From the NCBI GenBank assembly GCA_902363535.1, contig CABJAE010000006.1, positions 1-64,000 of the forward strand: 64,000 nt of DNA, read 5' to 3'. Below, piece after piece: positions 54,869 through 64,000 of this stretch; position 1 is the stretch's first letter; each line of letters starts with the position of its first letter. This DNA comes from Peptoniphilaceae bacterium (GTDB lineage Bacteria; Bacillota; Clostridia; Tissierellales; Peptoniphilaceae). Both the position numbers and the translations under genes were made by a program. Under the pieces are notes generated by a model that was not told where the DNA came from, searched no databases, and saw nothing but the letters and a program-made list of their open reading frames with translations.

Positions 54869-55363
54869 GTGAATTTAGTTGTACTTTACGGGAGACTGAC
54901 GAGAGATCCGGAGCTTCGCTATAGCCAAAACGGCATGGCAAACACCTTTGCCACCATCGCCGTGGATCGCGGCATGAGTCGCGAAAAGCGCCAGGAAGCT
55001 GAAGCGGCCGGCCGGCCCACCGCCGATTTTATCGGCATTAAAGCCTTTGGAACCACTGCCGAACTTTTAGGCAATTACTTCCACAAAGGCAATCGCATCG
55101 CCGTGGAAGGTCGAATTTCCACGGGCAGCTACGAAAAAAACGGCGAACGCGTCTATACCACCGACGTCATCGTCAACCGCGTCCACTTCATCGAAAGTGC
55201 GAAAGAAGCGGGCAATGCACAAGGTGGCCAAAACATGGCGCCGCCGACGAATATGGCTTATCAATCGAACAATCAAGCTCAAGCGAGCAATCCTTCCGGC
55301 TTCGGTCCGAAATCCGACGACGAAGGGTATTACCCGATCGACAACAATGATATCCCATTTTAA
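54869..55363 (+). CDS. ssb: Chromosomal single-strand DNA-binding protein
   Basis: A 164-residue SSB: MNLVVLYGRLTRDPELRYSQ, FIGIKAFGTTAELLGNYFHKG, then a Gln/Asn-rich linker and the conserved acidic tip YYPIDNNDIPF that recruits repair and replication proteins. Start is GTG 54869. Unlike the ICE OB proteins it has the full DNA-binding core and tip. Confidence 0.95.
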   Translation: MNLVVLYGRLTRDPELRYSQNGMANTFATIAVDRGMSREKRQEAEAAGRPTADFIGIKAFGTTAELLGNYFHKGNRIAVEGRISTGSYEKNGERVYTTDVIVNRVHFIESAKEAGNAQGGQNMAPPTNMAYQSNNQAQASNPSGFGPKSDDEGYYPIDNNDIPF

Positions 55364-55384
55364 CCAAGGTTAAGGGGTGAGAAC

Positions 55385-55609
55385 ATGCAAAGAAGATATC
55401 GTTCCAGAAAAAAAGTCTGCATTTACTGTGCAGATAAGGAAAAACAAATCGACTATAAAGACACGCAAACATTAAAGCGCTTTATTTCCGACCGCGGGAA
55501 GATCCTTCCCCGTCGCGTCACCGGCGCCTGCGCCAAGCACCAACGGAAGATTACCACGGCCATTAAACGCGCCAGACAAGTGGCACTTCTGCCTTACAGC
55601 GCAGACTAA
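55385..55609 (+). CDS. rpsR: Ribosomal protein bS18
   Basis: A 74-residue bS18 with zinc-type cysteines ([18 protein letters not shown] ... GACAKHQRK), KILPRRVTG and the conserved C-terminal [13 protein letters not shown] terminator with a TTCG loop follows 21 bases later. Confidence 0.95.
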   Translation: MQRRYRSRKKVCIYCADKEKQIDYKDTQTLKRFISDRGKILPRRVTGACAKHQRKITTAIKRARQVALLPYSAD

Positions 55610-55630
55610 TCACATTTTAAATACACACAG

Positions 55631-55656
55631 CTCCCGCTTCGGCGGGAGTTTTTTTA
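55631..55656 (+). terminator. rpsF-ssb-rpsR operon terminator
   Basis: CTCCCGC (55631-55637), TTCG loop, GCGGGAG (55642-55648), then seven T residues. Confidence 0.95.
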
Positions 55657-55821
55657 TTGAAAAAATTCAGTCGTCAAGGCATCTTCATTTGATAAAAAGA
55701 AAACATCCTTCAATTGTTAACCGGAGTTATTTCGGGATGAAAAGTTGAAAATCAGCTGTTTGTACGGGAAGTATGGAATTAAAAAGAACCCTGGATTACG
55801 CAAATTTTTAAAAGAAAAAGC

Positions 55822-55874
55822 TTGACCGAGAAAAAGCCTTCGAATATTCTATAAATGATATTTGATATCAAATA
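55822..55874 (+). promoter_or_regulatory. Promoter and palindromic operator of the surface-protein gene
   Basis: TTGACC (55822-55827) and TATTCT (55845-55850) are 17 bases apart. A perfect 16-bp palindrome TATTTGATATCAAATA (55859-55874) lies at or just after the transcription start. Its location suits a repressor. Because the protein has NEAT-like modules, an iron- or heme-responsive regulator is a reasonable guess. 55.66-55.82 kb contains nothing else I can support. Confidence 0.55.
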
Positions 55875-55932
55875 AAGAGAATCGGAGTTTGTTCGATACC
55901 TCGGTATCATTCATAATTAACAGGAGGACAGA

Positions 55933-58900
55933 ATGAAGAGAAGACAAAAACTAAGCTTGGCCATGGCTTTTTTAACGGTCATGGGCTCAGCTCAACCGAT
56001 TTTCGCTTTTACGCCGGCGAAAGAAGAAACAAAGAAGGCGATTGTATCAAAGGCGGATGCCATTTTAACCAATCCCGCCATTCAAAAGCATTTGTTGGGC
56101 ACCGATTACTTGGCTCCGAAACATAATTCTACTTATACGCCGGGCATCGATCTCGGCGACTACGAAGATGTGGAAGGCAAGGGAAAGCTTTACGGCAAGG
56201 ATTCCTATATTTTAACGCCGGATCAAATCATCGAAACACCTTGGTACGAAATTTATAATTTGGTGGCTCGCGCCAAAGGAAGTATAAATAGCCTAGATGA
56301 AGCGAAAGCACAACGTTTACTCAGCGAACTGGATACGATTCTACAAATCTATGCTTTAAATAGCGACACGAAACTAAAAGAGGACGGCGACTATCAAGGC
56401 AATTACAAGCTTGTCGACGTTCAATTAGTGGACAGCGACGGGCAAACGAATATCTACAAAGATTTAGGTACGGAAAAAGCGGATGTAAAGGATCTCTTCC
56501 AAGAAATGGAAGTGACCAAATGGGGCAATGAGCTGGAAGTGCTTTTTGTCGCCAATAAAAACAAAGTATCTAAAATCAATAGTATGGTAATGAAGAGCGT
56601 AGCGGGAAAAGAAATTCGCGTTTCCCTCGGCTCCGGTGACGCACAAGATCCGACGAAGACGAACTTAGTCGCCATCCCCATTCCTGCTGAATTAGACGGC
56701 TCGCAACTCGTCGTCGAAAGCATGAGTTATGTGGACAATCAAGGTGCCACAAAGCGAACGGGACCTTTCGGTATTAAAATTGACTACAATACCATGACTA
56801 AATCAGCGGATAATTACAGCCGTTACGAGAAAAAGACGAAGACGAGAATTAAATATTGGATTAAGCGCGGTGAAATTTTAATCGGTAAGTATTTGGATGC
56901 CGATGTGCCGAAGGATCAAGAACGGATTAAAACGGTGCGGAAAAGCATTGAAAAGCTTAACCAATTGCGCAATTCCGAGACGCCGTCGATGACGGAAGCT
57001 TTAAACATCGCTCAGCCGATTTACGAAATCGAAAATACATTTACATTGCTTGAAATTTTAAATGAGCGTATTTATGAAGCCATGGACGATTTAGATTCGG
57101 GCACCATTTACAATGATAAAAAGTATACCAAGGAAAGCTTGGAAGCTTTTAGAAATTATCTCGAGAAAACGGAACAAGAAGCAGGCGATATGGATGTGCC
57201 GGAATTGGTTTCAAAGATCAGTGAGGTGCAAACTGCCAGCCAAAATAACATCCTGAAATACAATACGGAAGCCTTACAAAAACTTGTAGATCAGGCGGAA
57301 AAGTACAAGGCGGAATATTATGAAGAAGAATCCTTTGCCAAGTTTAATGTCGTAAAGATTCAAGCGAAAAAGTGGATTAAAGATAATGCGACCTATTCGC
57401 CGAGCTTAGATGAAACACAGGATCATATAAGGGCATTGGAGCGGGCGATCAATGAACTGCAAGCGAAACCCGGCGTGCAACCGCCTGAAATCAAGGAAGA
57501 TGAGCCGGGAAAACAAGGGAAAGTGATGTACTCCATCCCCGTAACTTGTTCAGATGATGCCGTAGGGAAGTGTTTGGCAGGTCCCGTTAAGTATATTCCC
57601 TCGGAAAAGAAATATATTTTCTCCTTTAAGAAAGATGGGGATAATTTTGTAGCAGGCGTCGATTACTATGCTAGCAATTTTTCCGTGAAACCGGGCAAGG
57701 TGCTTAAAACATCGGAAACAATTGATCGCCAGCCGGTCGTGGAAGAAGTTGAGCTTATTGATCCGGGTACCGACTTTGGCAAGATATATACGAATGTAAA
57801 ATACTATGATGGGAATAGGATGGGCGTACAAGACAAAAATTCCATCAGATTCAACTTAGATACCGCCAACCAACAATTAATCGGCGGCGAGGAAGACAAG
57901 CCGTCTACAGAACCTTATGATGTTACAATCGAGTATCAAAACCAAAATGGCGCCGGCAAGACCCATATGGAAAGCTTGGTATCGGAAAAAGCGACGTATG
58001 ATCCGGTACAAAAGACCCTTACTTTCTACGCTAGTCCTGAAATGGACGGCAAGAAAGTAAAGTCTTACCTTGAAAATATTAATTACGCTCCGAAGGGAAC
58101 GTATATACCGGCGGATATTACGAAGAAAGTGGAATATGGTTTAGTATCCGAAAAGGCGGATGTGGATGGAGTAGCTGCTGAAAAAGCGGATGTTCCCATG
58201 GCATTTGTCTTAAAGTATGACATCGATTCCAAAGAGAAAATTGCAGTTAACACCGACGTGGTCATTGGCCATAGCGACAAGCAAACGCAAAAAACCGGCG
58301 ACACCATTTACCTTCACGTAAAAGGCGGAAAAGTGAAGACGACGAAAGAAGAATTAAAAGAATTGCAACTGGCGTTGCAAAACCGCATCAGTGATTTAAA
58401 AACCAATCACGGCATGGTTTCTAAAATTCTTCCCGAAGAAATCGACGTCTTCGACCACGTCGATCGCGGCGGCTCCGAAGAAAAAGTTGTTACAAAGAAA
58501 GTTAAAATTAACGACGCCATAAAAGAGGCACTTGGCCGCGCAGAAACAATGGATACGAAAGATCCCGAAAAGATCAAAACGTGCATAAAAGAATTAGAGG
58601 ATCTCTCCCTTTCGATTTTGCCTTGGGTTAGCTTTATAAATGCAGTGGACGGCGAATCGCAAAATCTTGAAAAGTATAAGGCGGACACCCATTTCATCCA
58701 ATCGACGGTGGAAAAGGCGGAAAAAGAATGGAAAGAAATAAAAGGAAAAACCACGGCCGCTATTTCCCGCGAGGATATTCGCACGTATTCCCAAACCCTT
58801 ACTTCTCTCTATGACGGATTACGTTTAGATCCGGCACCCTTGGAAAAGCTCATAAAAGACGGGGAAGAAAAGATTCAATCGGGCAAATATCAAGATGCCG

Positions 58901-61900
58901 GCGTCAAGGCGCTTAAAGAAACAATCGACGGCTACAAAGAGCCGGACATCAGCTATCAACCTTATCCTGGCGGCCCGAAAATTGATTATAAGGGTAACTC
59001 CAACTCGAAAGGGGCGAAAGCCTACCTCGCCGACATTAAGGCGCCGAAGTCTACTTATGAGAAAGATCCAAGTGACACGACGCAAAACGGCACCAATCTG
59101 GATACATCGGTTTACGATAGCTGGGTCTACCGTGTGGATGCCGGGATCAAGGCATTAAAACTGAAAGAAGTCGGCGATTTAAGTAAGGCGGCCTTAGAAG
59201 AGGCCATTGAAAAGGCTGAAAAGGCGCTGGAAAAGAACAAGTCGAAAGAGGCAAAGGACACGTTGCGTGCGGCTATCGCCGAAGCGGAAAAGGCAAAAGA
59301 CTTTACGGAACAAGATAAAATCGATGAAGCGGTCGCAAAGTTAAATGCCGCTGTAAAAACTTACGAAGCATCGAAGGATGTCTTTAAAACCGAAGCCTTA
59401 CAAGCTGAAATCGACAAGGCGAAAAAGCTTTTAGATGCAACGAAGAAAGAAGAAGAAGTCAATGAAAAGCTGGCCATTGCTATTCAAACGGCGGAAAAAG
59501 GCTTGAAGGCAGACAGCCAAGAAAAAGTCGATGCTGCTTTAAAGGCCTTACAAGCCGCCGTGGAAGAATTCCAAGCTTCACCCGATCGAGCGGATCCGAA
59601 CGTGCAGATTGAAGCGACGAAGACCGTCAACATTCAGTTGTATAAAGAAAATAAAGATGAGCCATCCATGGCCAACAGTGCCCTTTGGAATCAAGGAAAG
59701 CTTACCAAAGAGAACGGCAAATGGTATTTGGAAATGCAGTGGGTCGACATGACTGCAGGTGAGGGCAATCAAGTGACCGGTGCCATTACGGATCTTTCCT
59801 ATGCTGTAAATGGTGAAATGAAAAAAGCCCAAGTCTTAGCAAAACGTGATGTAACAGTGGGCTCCAACAAGTATGAGTCACCGACTCGTGTAAAAATCGA
59901 AGTGGCGGAAAATCAACAATTTGTTCCCGTTAAGGTATCTTACAAGACATCCCTCGGACCTCAAGAACACTCTCCGGCAGCGCGCATCGCCATCGATTGG
60001 CAATCGGCGACCGACGGCTTTAACGAAAACACCTACAAAGTGGACAAGGGGCAATTAATCGATGCCGTCAAACTTTATGAGATGTTGGCGAAGGCCGCAC
60101 AGGGCGTCAATCAAGATTTAATTAACGGCCTAAAGACAAATCTTGAAAAGGCAAATGCAGTGATCAAAAACGGCGACGCGACCATTCAAGAGGTCAAAGA
60201 CGTTTACAGCGACTTGGATAAAGCGGGTAGCGCCGTCAAATTTGCCGATGAAATTTACCGCGTGCATTTAACACAATTAAAGGCCAATCTCAACGAATTC
60301 AAAGGTGAAACAGGTAAGTACACGGTAGAGTCCTTGGAAAAATACGAAACTGTTATTACCCAAGGGGAAAAGGCATTAAAAGATGCGAAAACCTACGATG
60401 AAATTAAAGCGGCTTACGACGCTATTAAATCCATCGACGATAATCTACGCTACGACACCTCGGCCTTAGAAGCCAAAGTCGAAAAAGCTTCCGCCATGAT
60501 GAACGGCAAGTACACGCAAGAAAGCAAAGATAATCTAGATGTCAAAATCAAGGATGCGAAGAAGTGGATTCGAGAAGCAAAAGAAAAAGGCATTAAAGCC
60601 GGGTATAAGGCGCTCGATCTGACCAAGGCTTTAGATGCCGCCATGAAGGGCATGGTGGCAGAAGGTGAAGCACCGGAGAAAGCAGATAAGACGGAGCTGA
60701 AAGATCTTATTCGCGAATGTGAAGGGATGGATCTCAGCAAGTATACCGATGACAGTAAAACGGAATTTGAGAAGAAATTAAACGAAGCGAAAACTGTAGT
60801 AAGTGACGATGCGGCAACGAAGGAAGATGTCGCCGATGCCTTAAACGATTTGAAGGCGGCAAAAGAGGGGCTTGTAGAAAAGCAAGCACCGAAGGAACAA
60901 GTGACGGTGACTTTCATGAGCGACAAGGGAACCTCACCAGCTGCCGTCACCGTCGATAAAGGCATGGTGATTTACGCCCCCGCCGGCTTTGAAGAAAATG
61001 TTTCAAAAGTCAAGGAAGGTGAGGTTACCTATGTTTTCAAAGGCTGGTTCGACGGCAATGAAAAATTCGACTTTTCAATGCCTGTTAATGGCAACAAAAC
61101 GTTAATCGCTCGCTGGGAACAAGTGGAAGTGCCTGCCGATCAAGAGGCTATTTACAATGTAGAATTTTCTTGGAAGATGACGAATAGTGATGACGACGCC
61201 ATGATGGGGACGGTCTTTAAACATCCCGCCCAATTGATCGTCAAAGATAATAAGGCTTTCTTCAGAGTAGAACTGCAAGATGCAAGCGAAGGAATCTACG
61301 TTACCGACATGGCCTATAAAGGTGAAACCCTCGTGCCGTCGAAGACGACAGAGGTGACCGTCGACGGTGTTACTCAAACGAAGCCTGCAGCATTTGATAT
61401 TCCCGTGGATATGAATGATGTGAATAAGACCTTTAGATTGACAGTGACCGTTGGGGCAAAGGGAATGCCGGGCAAGGCATCGGCAGACCTTGTCGTCGAT
61501 GGCGGAGGGAAAACCTCGGCACAACCTGCGCCTCGAGTGGACAAGAAGGCACTGAATCAATTAATCGCCGAATGCGATGCTTTGGATCTAAGTCGATATG
61601 AAGAAAAGGGCAAGAGTGACTTCATAGCGGCACTGAAAGATGCGAAGGCTGTTTCTGAAAAGAGCACCGCAACCAAAGAGGATGTGGAACTGGCATTGAC
61701 GAAACTGCAACAGGCAAAAGGGGCTTTGGTACAAAAGAAAACGCCGAAGCCTGAAGAAAAACCGGATACGCCGAAACCTGATGTGAAGCCGGATACGAAA
61801 AAACCTGATGTGAAGCCGGGTCATTCCGGAGGCAGGCGGCATTTCTCTCCGGCACCGTCGAAGCCTGAAGGAAAACATACGGAACCCGGAAAGAGCCAAA

Positions 61901-62469
61901 AGAATACGGAGTCACCGAAAGCTCCCGAAGCAAACTTTAGCGACACTGTCAACCACTGGGCAAAAGAGCCTATTAACTATGTCGTCAGCAAAGGATACTT
62001 TAAAGGCGTAGGCGGCAATCGCTTTGCTCCCGAAAGGTCCATTACCCGTGCGGACTTCGTTACCGTTCTGGGACGTATGGCCGCAATCGACCAAAGCAAG
62101 TTTACGAAGAATGTGTTTAAGGATGTCAATGGAGGCTATTACGCCGCTTACGTCAACTGGGCCGCAGAAAAGGGCATTGTTCAAGGCGTCGGCAATGGAA
62201 AATTTGATCCGAATCGGCCGATTACGCGAGAAGAAATGGCCGTCATGATGAATAAGTTCTTACAAGTAACGAACAAAAAACTTTCCGAAAAAGAAAGCAA
62301 GGTCTTTACTGATGGCGGAACCATTGCTCCTTGGGCGAAGGAGGCTGTTGGTGCCATGGCGAAAAAGGGCATTGTCAAAGGAATGGAAGACGGTTCGTTT
62401 AGACCGAAATCCGGATTTACCCGTGCCCAGGTAGCACAAGTTCTCTACAATTTGGATCACAATAAATAG
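55933..62469 (+). CDS. Large SLH-anchored surface protein with NEAT-like and FIVAR-like repeats
   Basis: The 2178-residue protein has a signal peptide (cleavage near PIFAF at about residue 26). Several beta-rich modules (around 150-290, 520-720, 1225-1360 and 1735-1860) show NEAT-like patterns, for example PSMANSALWNQG then WYLEMQW, and DDAMMGTVFKHPAQLIVKDNKAF. Between them are helical FIVAR-like repeats (AEKADKTELKDLI, TKEDVxxALxxLxxAK). An InlB B-like repeat near 1660-1730 (FKGWFDGNEKFDF) and a Pro/Lys linker precede three SLH domains at about 2000-2178 (VNHWAKEPINYVV, ITREEMAVMM). SLH domains bind secondary cell-wall polymer. Heme capture is possible if the NEAT reading is right; adhesion is the alternative. 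It sits between rpsR and yybS, an unusual place. Confidence 0.8.
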   Translation: MKRRQKLSLAMAFLTVMGSAQPIFAFTPAKEETKKAIVSKADAILTNPAIQKHLLGTDYLAPKHNSTYTPGIDLGDYEDVEGKGKLYGKDSYILTPDQIIETPWYEIYNLVARAKGSINSLDEAKAQRLLSELDTILQIYALNSDTKLKEDGDYQGNYKLVDVQLVDSDGQTNIYKDLGTEKADVKDLFQEMEVTKWGNELEVLFVANKNKVSKINSMVMKSVAGKEIRVSLGSGDAQDPTKTNLVAIPIPAELDGSQLVVESMSYVDNQGATKRTGPFGIKIDYNTMTKSADNYSRYEKKTKTRIKYWIKRGEILIGKYLDADVPKDQERIKTVRKSIEKLNQLRNSETPSMTEALNIAQPIYEIENTFTLLEILNERIYEAMDDLDSGTIYNDKKYTKESLEAFRNYLEKTEQEAGDMDVPELVSKISEVQTASQNNILKYNTEALQKLVDQAEKYKAEYYEEESFAKFNVVKIQAKKWIKDNATYSPSLDETQDHIRALERAINELQAKPGVQPPEIKEDEPGKQGKVMYSIPVTCSDDAVGKCLAGPVKYIPSEKKYIFSFKKDGDNFVAGVDYYASNFSVKPGKVLKTSETIDRQPVVEEVELIDPGTDFGKIYTNVKYYDGNRMGVQDKNSIRFNLDTANQQLIGGEEDKPSTEPYDVTIEYQNQNGAGKTHMESLVSEKATYDPVQKTLTFYASPEMDGKKVKSYLENINYAPKGTYIPADITKKVEYGLVSEKADVDGVAAEKADVPMAFVLKYDIDSKEKIAVNTDVVIGHSDKQTQKTGDTIYLHVKGGKVKTTKEELKELQLALQNRISDLKTNHGMVSKILPEEIDVFDHVDRGGSEEKVVTKKVKINDAIKEALGRAETMDTKDPEKIKTCIKELEDLSLSILPWVSFINAVDGESQNLEKYKADTHFIQSTVEKAEKEWKEIKGKTTAAISREDIRTYSQTLTSLYDGLRLDPAPLEKLIKDGEEKIQSGKYQDAGVKALKETIDGYKEPDISYQPYPGGPKIDYKGNSNSKGAKAYLADIKAPKSTYEKDPSDTTQNGTNLDTSVYDSWVYRVDAGIKALKLKEVGDLSKAALEEAIEKAEKALEKNKSKEAKDTLRAAIAEAEKAKDFTEQDKIDEAVAKLNAAVKTYEASKDVFKTEALQAEIDKAKKLLDATKKEEEVNEKLAIAIQTAEKGLKADSQEKVDAALKALQAAVEEFQASPDRADPNVQIEATKTVNIQLYKENKDEPSMANSALWNQGKLTKENGKWYLEMQWVDMTAGEGNQVTGAITDLSYAVNGEMKKAQVLAKRDVTVGSNKYESPTRVKIEVAENQQFVPVKVSYKTSLGPQEHSPAARIAIDWQSATDGFNENTYKVDKGQLIDAVKLYEMLAKAAQGVNQDLINGLKTNLEKANAVIKNGDATIQEVKDVYSDLDKAGSAVKFADEIYRVHLTQLKANLNEFKGETGKYTVESLEKYETVITQGEKALKDAKTYDEIKAAYDAIKSIDDNLRYDTSALEAKVEKASAMMNGKYTQESKDNLDVKIKDAKKWIREAKEKGIKAGYKALDLTKALDAAMKGMVAEGEAPEKADKTELKDLIRECEGMDLSKYTDDSKTEFEKKLNEAKTVVSDDAATKEDVADALNDLKAAKEGLVEKQAPKEQVTVTFMSDKGTSPAAVTVDKGMVIYAPAGFEENVSKVKEGEVTYVFKGWFDGNEKFDFSMPVNGNKTLIARWEQVEVPADQEAIYNVEFSWKMTNSDDDAMMGTVFKHPAQLIVKDNKAFFRVELQDASEGIYVTDMAYKGETLVPSKTTEVTVDGVTQTKPAAFDIPVDMNDVNKTFRLTVTVGAKGMPGKASADLVVDGGGKTSAQPAPRVDKKALNQLIAECDALDLSRYEEKGKSDFIAALKDAKAVSEKSTATKEDVELALTKLQQAKGALVQKKTPKPEEKPDTPKPDVKPDTKKPDVKPGHSGGRRHFSPAPSKPEGKHTEPGKSQKNTESPKAPEANFSDTVNHWAKEPINYVVSKGYFKGVGGNRFAPERSITRADFVTVLGRMAAIDQSKFTKNVFKDVNGGYYAAYVNWAAEKGIVQGVGNGKFDPNRPITREEMAVMMNKFLQVTNKKLSEKESKVFTDGGTIAPWAKEAVGAMAKKGIVKGMEDGSFRPKSGFTRAQVAQVLYNLDHNK

Positions 62470-62491
62470 ACTTCGAAGACCTCCAATCGAA

Positions 62492-62535
62492 AAAAATAGG
62501 TTTCAAGTGCTCGAGAGCCTTGAGGCCTATTTTTA
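62492..62535 (+). terminator. Terminator of the surface-protein gene
   Basis: AAAAATAGG (62492-62500) pairs with CCTATTTTT (62526-62534), extended inside by TCAAG (62503-62507)/CTTGA (62519-62523). The long stem can act in both directions. Confidence 0.85.
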
Positions 62536-62612
62536 TGCTCGAAAGAGGAGAATGGCCGTGAATGGCGTAATCAGCGAAAATATGGTAAAATAGCGTGATA
62601 TGAGGTGATAGA

Positions 62613-63533
62613 TTGTATCGGAAAATTCAGGGCTTGCGCGTGCTCAAGCTTCTTTTATATTCTGTATTGCTGGTCATGGGCGGGCTCTTTGTGCCTATTT
62701 TATTTGCCTTTATACCGGCCATGTTTTTATCGGAGATGCGCTTTCAGGGCGTGCTTCCCATTTCCGGGGTCTTCGTCGGCGCCTGCGCCTTAATCGGCCT
62801 GTTGACGGATCCCCTGTTGGGTCTCACCATCTTAACGGTGATGGGCCCCTTGATTTTAATTTTAGATTACTGTATGCGCACGGATCGTTCCGTGGACACG
62901 ACCATGGCTTTGGGAACCTTGCTTTTTCTCGTGAGCTTGGGATTTATCATGTACCGCACGGGAACCTATCAGGCCATCGAATCCGGCGAGCTCATGAAAA
63001 ACTTCAGCGCCGTTCAGGGAGAGATTCTGCAAAGGGCCTCTCTTACGGAAACGGAACAGGCGCGCCTGGCCATGACCTTTAAGACGACCATGAATCGGGC
63101 CATGGATCTTTTGCCTGCGTTCTTCCTGCTTTCGGGCCTGGTCGTCGTGTATTTGTCCTATCGCATCAGCGGGCGCAACATGCGCATCGGCGGCGAAAAG
63201 GTGATCTGTCCGGGTCCCTTCTTTCTTATGCACCTGCCTCGGGTGCCGGTCTTGATTTCCGTGGGCCTTTTGGGGACGGCCTTGGCCATGAATTACTTCA
63301 TGGCTTTGGGCATCGAGCCCTATATTTTAAACGGGCTGGTGGTCGTGGTGAGCCTCTTGGCCTGCCAGGGCATGAGCATCGTAAACTTTTACCTGCTCCG
63401 CTTCGTGCCTTCGCCGTTTTTACGTGGGCTCATCATGTTCTTTGTCTTGGTGGTGCCCGTGGGTCAAATGGGCCTTGCGGCTCTGGGGCTTATCGATCAA
63501 TTCATCGACGTGCGGAGCATAGAGGGAGCGTAG
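62613..63533 (+). CDS. yybS: YybS family (DUF2232) membrane protein
   Basis: A 306-residue protein with eight or so membrane helices in the DUF2232/YybS pattern (LYSVLLVMGGLFVPILFAFIP-like N terminus, GLLTDPLLGLTILTVMGP, and the C-terminal RFVPSPFLRGLIMFFVLVV). It is the usual neighbour of rpsR and gdpP in Firmicutes. The start is TTG 62613 after GAGGTGAT. Function is not established. Confidence 0.82.
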   Translation: MYRKIQGLRVLKLLLYSVLLVMGGLFVPILFAFIPAMFLSEMRFQGVLPISGVFVGACALIGLLTDPLLGLTILTVMGPLILILDYCMRTDRSVDTTMALGTLLFLVSLGFIMYRTGTYQAIESGELMKNFSAVQGEILQRASLTETEQARLAMTFKTTMNRAMDLLPAFFLLSGLVVVYLSYRISGRNMRIGGEKVICPGPFFLMHLPRVPVLISVGLLGTALAMNYFMALGIEPYILNGLVVVVSLLACQGMSIVNFYLLRFVPSPFLRGLIMFFVLVVPVGQMGLAALGLIDQFIDVRSIEGA

Positions 63534-63536
63534 GCC

Positions 63537-64000
63537 ATGAACGAGTCATTTACACTGAAAAACTTTTACTTCTATTTAATTGTCATCGCTTTTCTCACGG
63601 TGGCGGTCTTTCCCTATAATCCGGTTTTGGGAACCATCGGCGTCATCGCCTGGGTGCTTACGGCATCCTATGCTTACCGCAGCGTGAAAAAATACAATGG
63701 CATTGTTAACGACCAATTCAACAATTTGCACAAGGATTTCGAAAAGATCACGGAGCGCACGATTTTCTCCATGCCCTTTCCTCTGGTGGTCACGGATCGG
63801 GAGGGAACCATCGTCTGGCACAACAGCCTTTTCGGCGAGCTCTTCGACGCGGAGATTTTAAAGGGAAAATCCCTGCCCGCCTACATCGAGGATTTGGCCG
63901 ACGAGGAGACAGGCTTAAAGGCCGTTGAAAACGGCACGGAAGTTGAGATCAAAGAGCAGCCTTACCGGGCCTACAACAGCGTGGTGGATTTTCAGAAAAA
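63537..64000 (+). CDS. gdpP: c-di-AMP phosphodiesterase GdpP, N-terminal part
   Basis: The gene runs off the window. The first 154 residues show two membrane helices (about 8-50), then a PAS-like domain (FSMPFPLVVTDREGTIVWHN) as in GdpP. The GGDEF and DHH/DHHA1 domains, which would degrade c-di-AMP, lie outside. It follows yybS by three bases, which supports the assignment. Confidence 0.85.
   Translation, partial: MNESFTLKNFYFYLIVIAFLTVAVFPYNPVLGTIGVIAWVLTASYAYRSVKKYNGIVNDQFNNLHKDFEKITERTIFSMPFPLVVTDREGTIVWHNSLFGELFDAEILKGKSLPAYIEDLADEETGLKAVENGTEVEIKEQPYRAYNSVVDFQK

Noticed and set aside
1..64000. tRNA or rRNA genes
   Set aside because: I saw no cloverleaf with a conserved T-loop and no rRNA sequence; a tRNA scan was not possible.

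Overview
The window looks like part of a Firmicutes chromosome, probably an anaerobic coccus of the Peptoniphilaceae type, carrying most of a large, AT-rich integrative and conjugative element (ICE). The family-level placement is inference. It rests on the gene families, on a high-GC host segment (about 47.36-64 kb, near 50% G+C by eye) with the Firmicutes order rpsF-ssb-rpsR ... yybS-gdpP, and on an SLH-anchored surface protein. From 1 to about 47.35 kb base composition drops sharply and every gene fits a Tn916/Tn1549-type ICE plus cargo.

ICE core (1-25.7 kb): a 5'-truncated coupling protein (virD4), two cargo genes (ClbS/DfsB-like protein, PIN-domain protein with a zinc ribbon), then a long same-strand transfer operon. 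The operon encodes an SSB-like OB protein, Maff2-type pilin-like protein, TrbL/VirB6, PrgI, VirB4, an NlpC/P60 wall hydrolase, DUF4315-like, a coiled-coil surface protein and DUF4366. It is followed by an AbiE-type toxin-antitoxin pair with its own operator, topoisomerase III, a C5 cytosine methyltransferase, a 2546-residue ArdC/N6-methylase/SNF2 protein, and a second OB-fold protein. A TnpV-like gene with a near-perfect ribosome binding site is written in another frame inside the 2546-codon gene.

Resistance module (25.7-33.8 kb): a TetR-regulated ABC exporter, erm(TR) (erm(A) subclass) with two attenuator leader peptides, and an N-terminally truncated spectinomycin-phosphotransferase-like gene. 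Around it lie fragments resembling the 3' end of rlmD/rum, a decayed large serine recombinase, a decayed IstB and a decayed IS110 element. Together these read as scars of earlier nested elements.

Mobilisation and second cargo (33.8-47.35 kb): a small membrane ORF, a MobP-type relaxase and MobC on the minus strand with an oriT-like array of hairpins, and an AraC-regulated ECF transporter (S, T and fused A subunits). These are followed by TetR with two half-size exporter-type ABC proteins, a broken MATE gene, then sigma-like factor, Xis and a frameshifted tyrosine integrase with Int-binding repeats at the right end. The truncated virD4 and frameshifted int suggest that this ICE copy is impaired.

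Host segment (47.36-64 kb): the ICE end abuts the 3' end of a drug/metabolite (EamA) transporter gene. That gene is split by an ISL3-family insertion sequence with a perfect 8-bp target duplication; removing the IS and one repeat restores a 295-codon frame. Next come a spermidine/iron-type ABC import operon ending in a metallophosphoesterase, the rpsF-ssb-rpsR operon with its promoter and leader, a 2178-residue NEAT-like/FIVAR-like/SLH surface protein behind a palindromic operator, and yybS followed by the start of gdpP.
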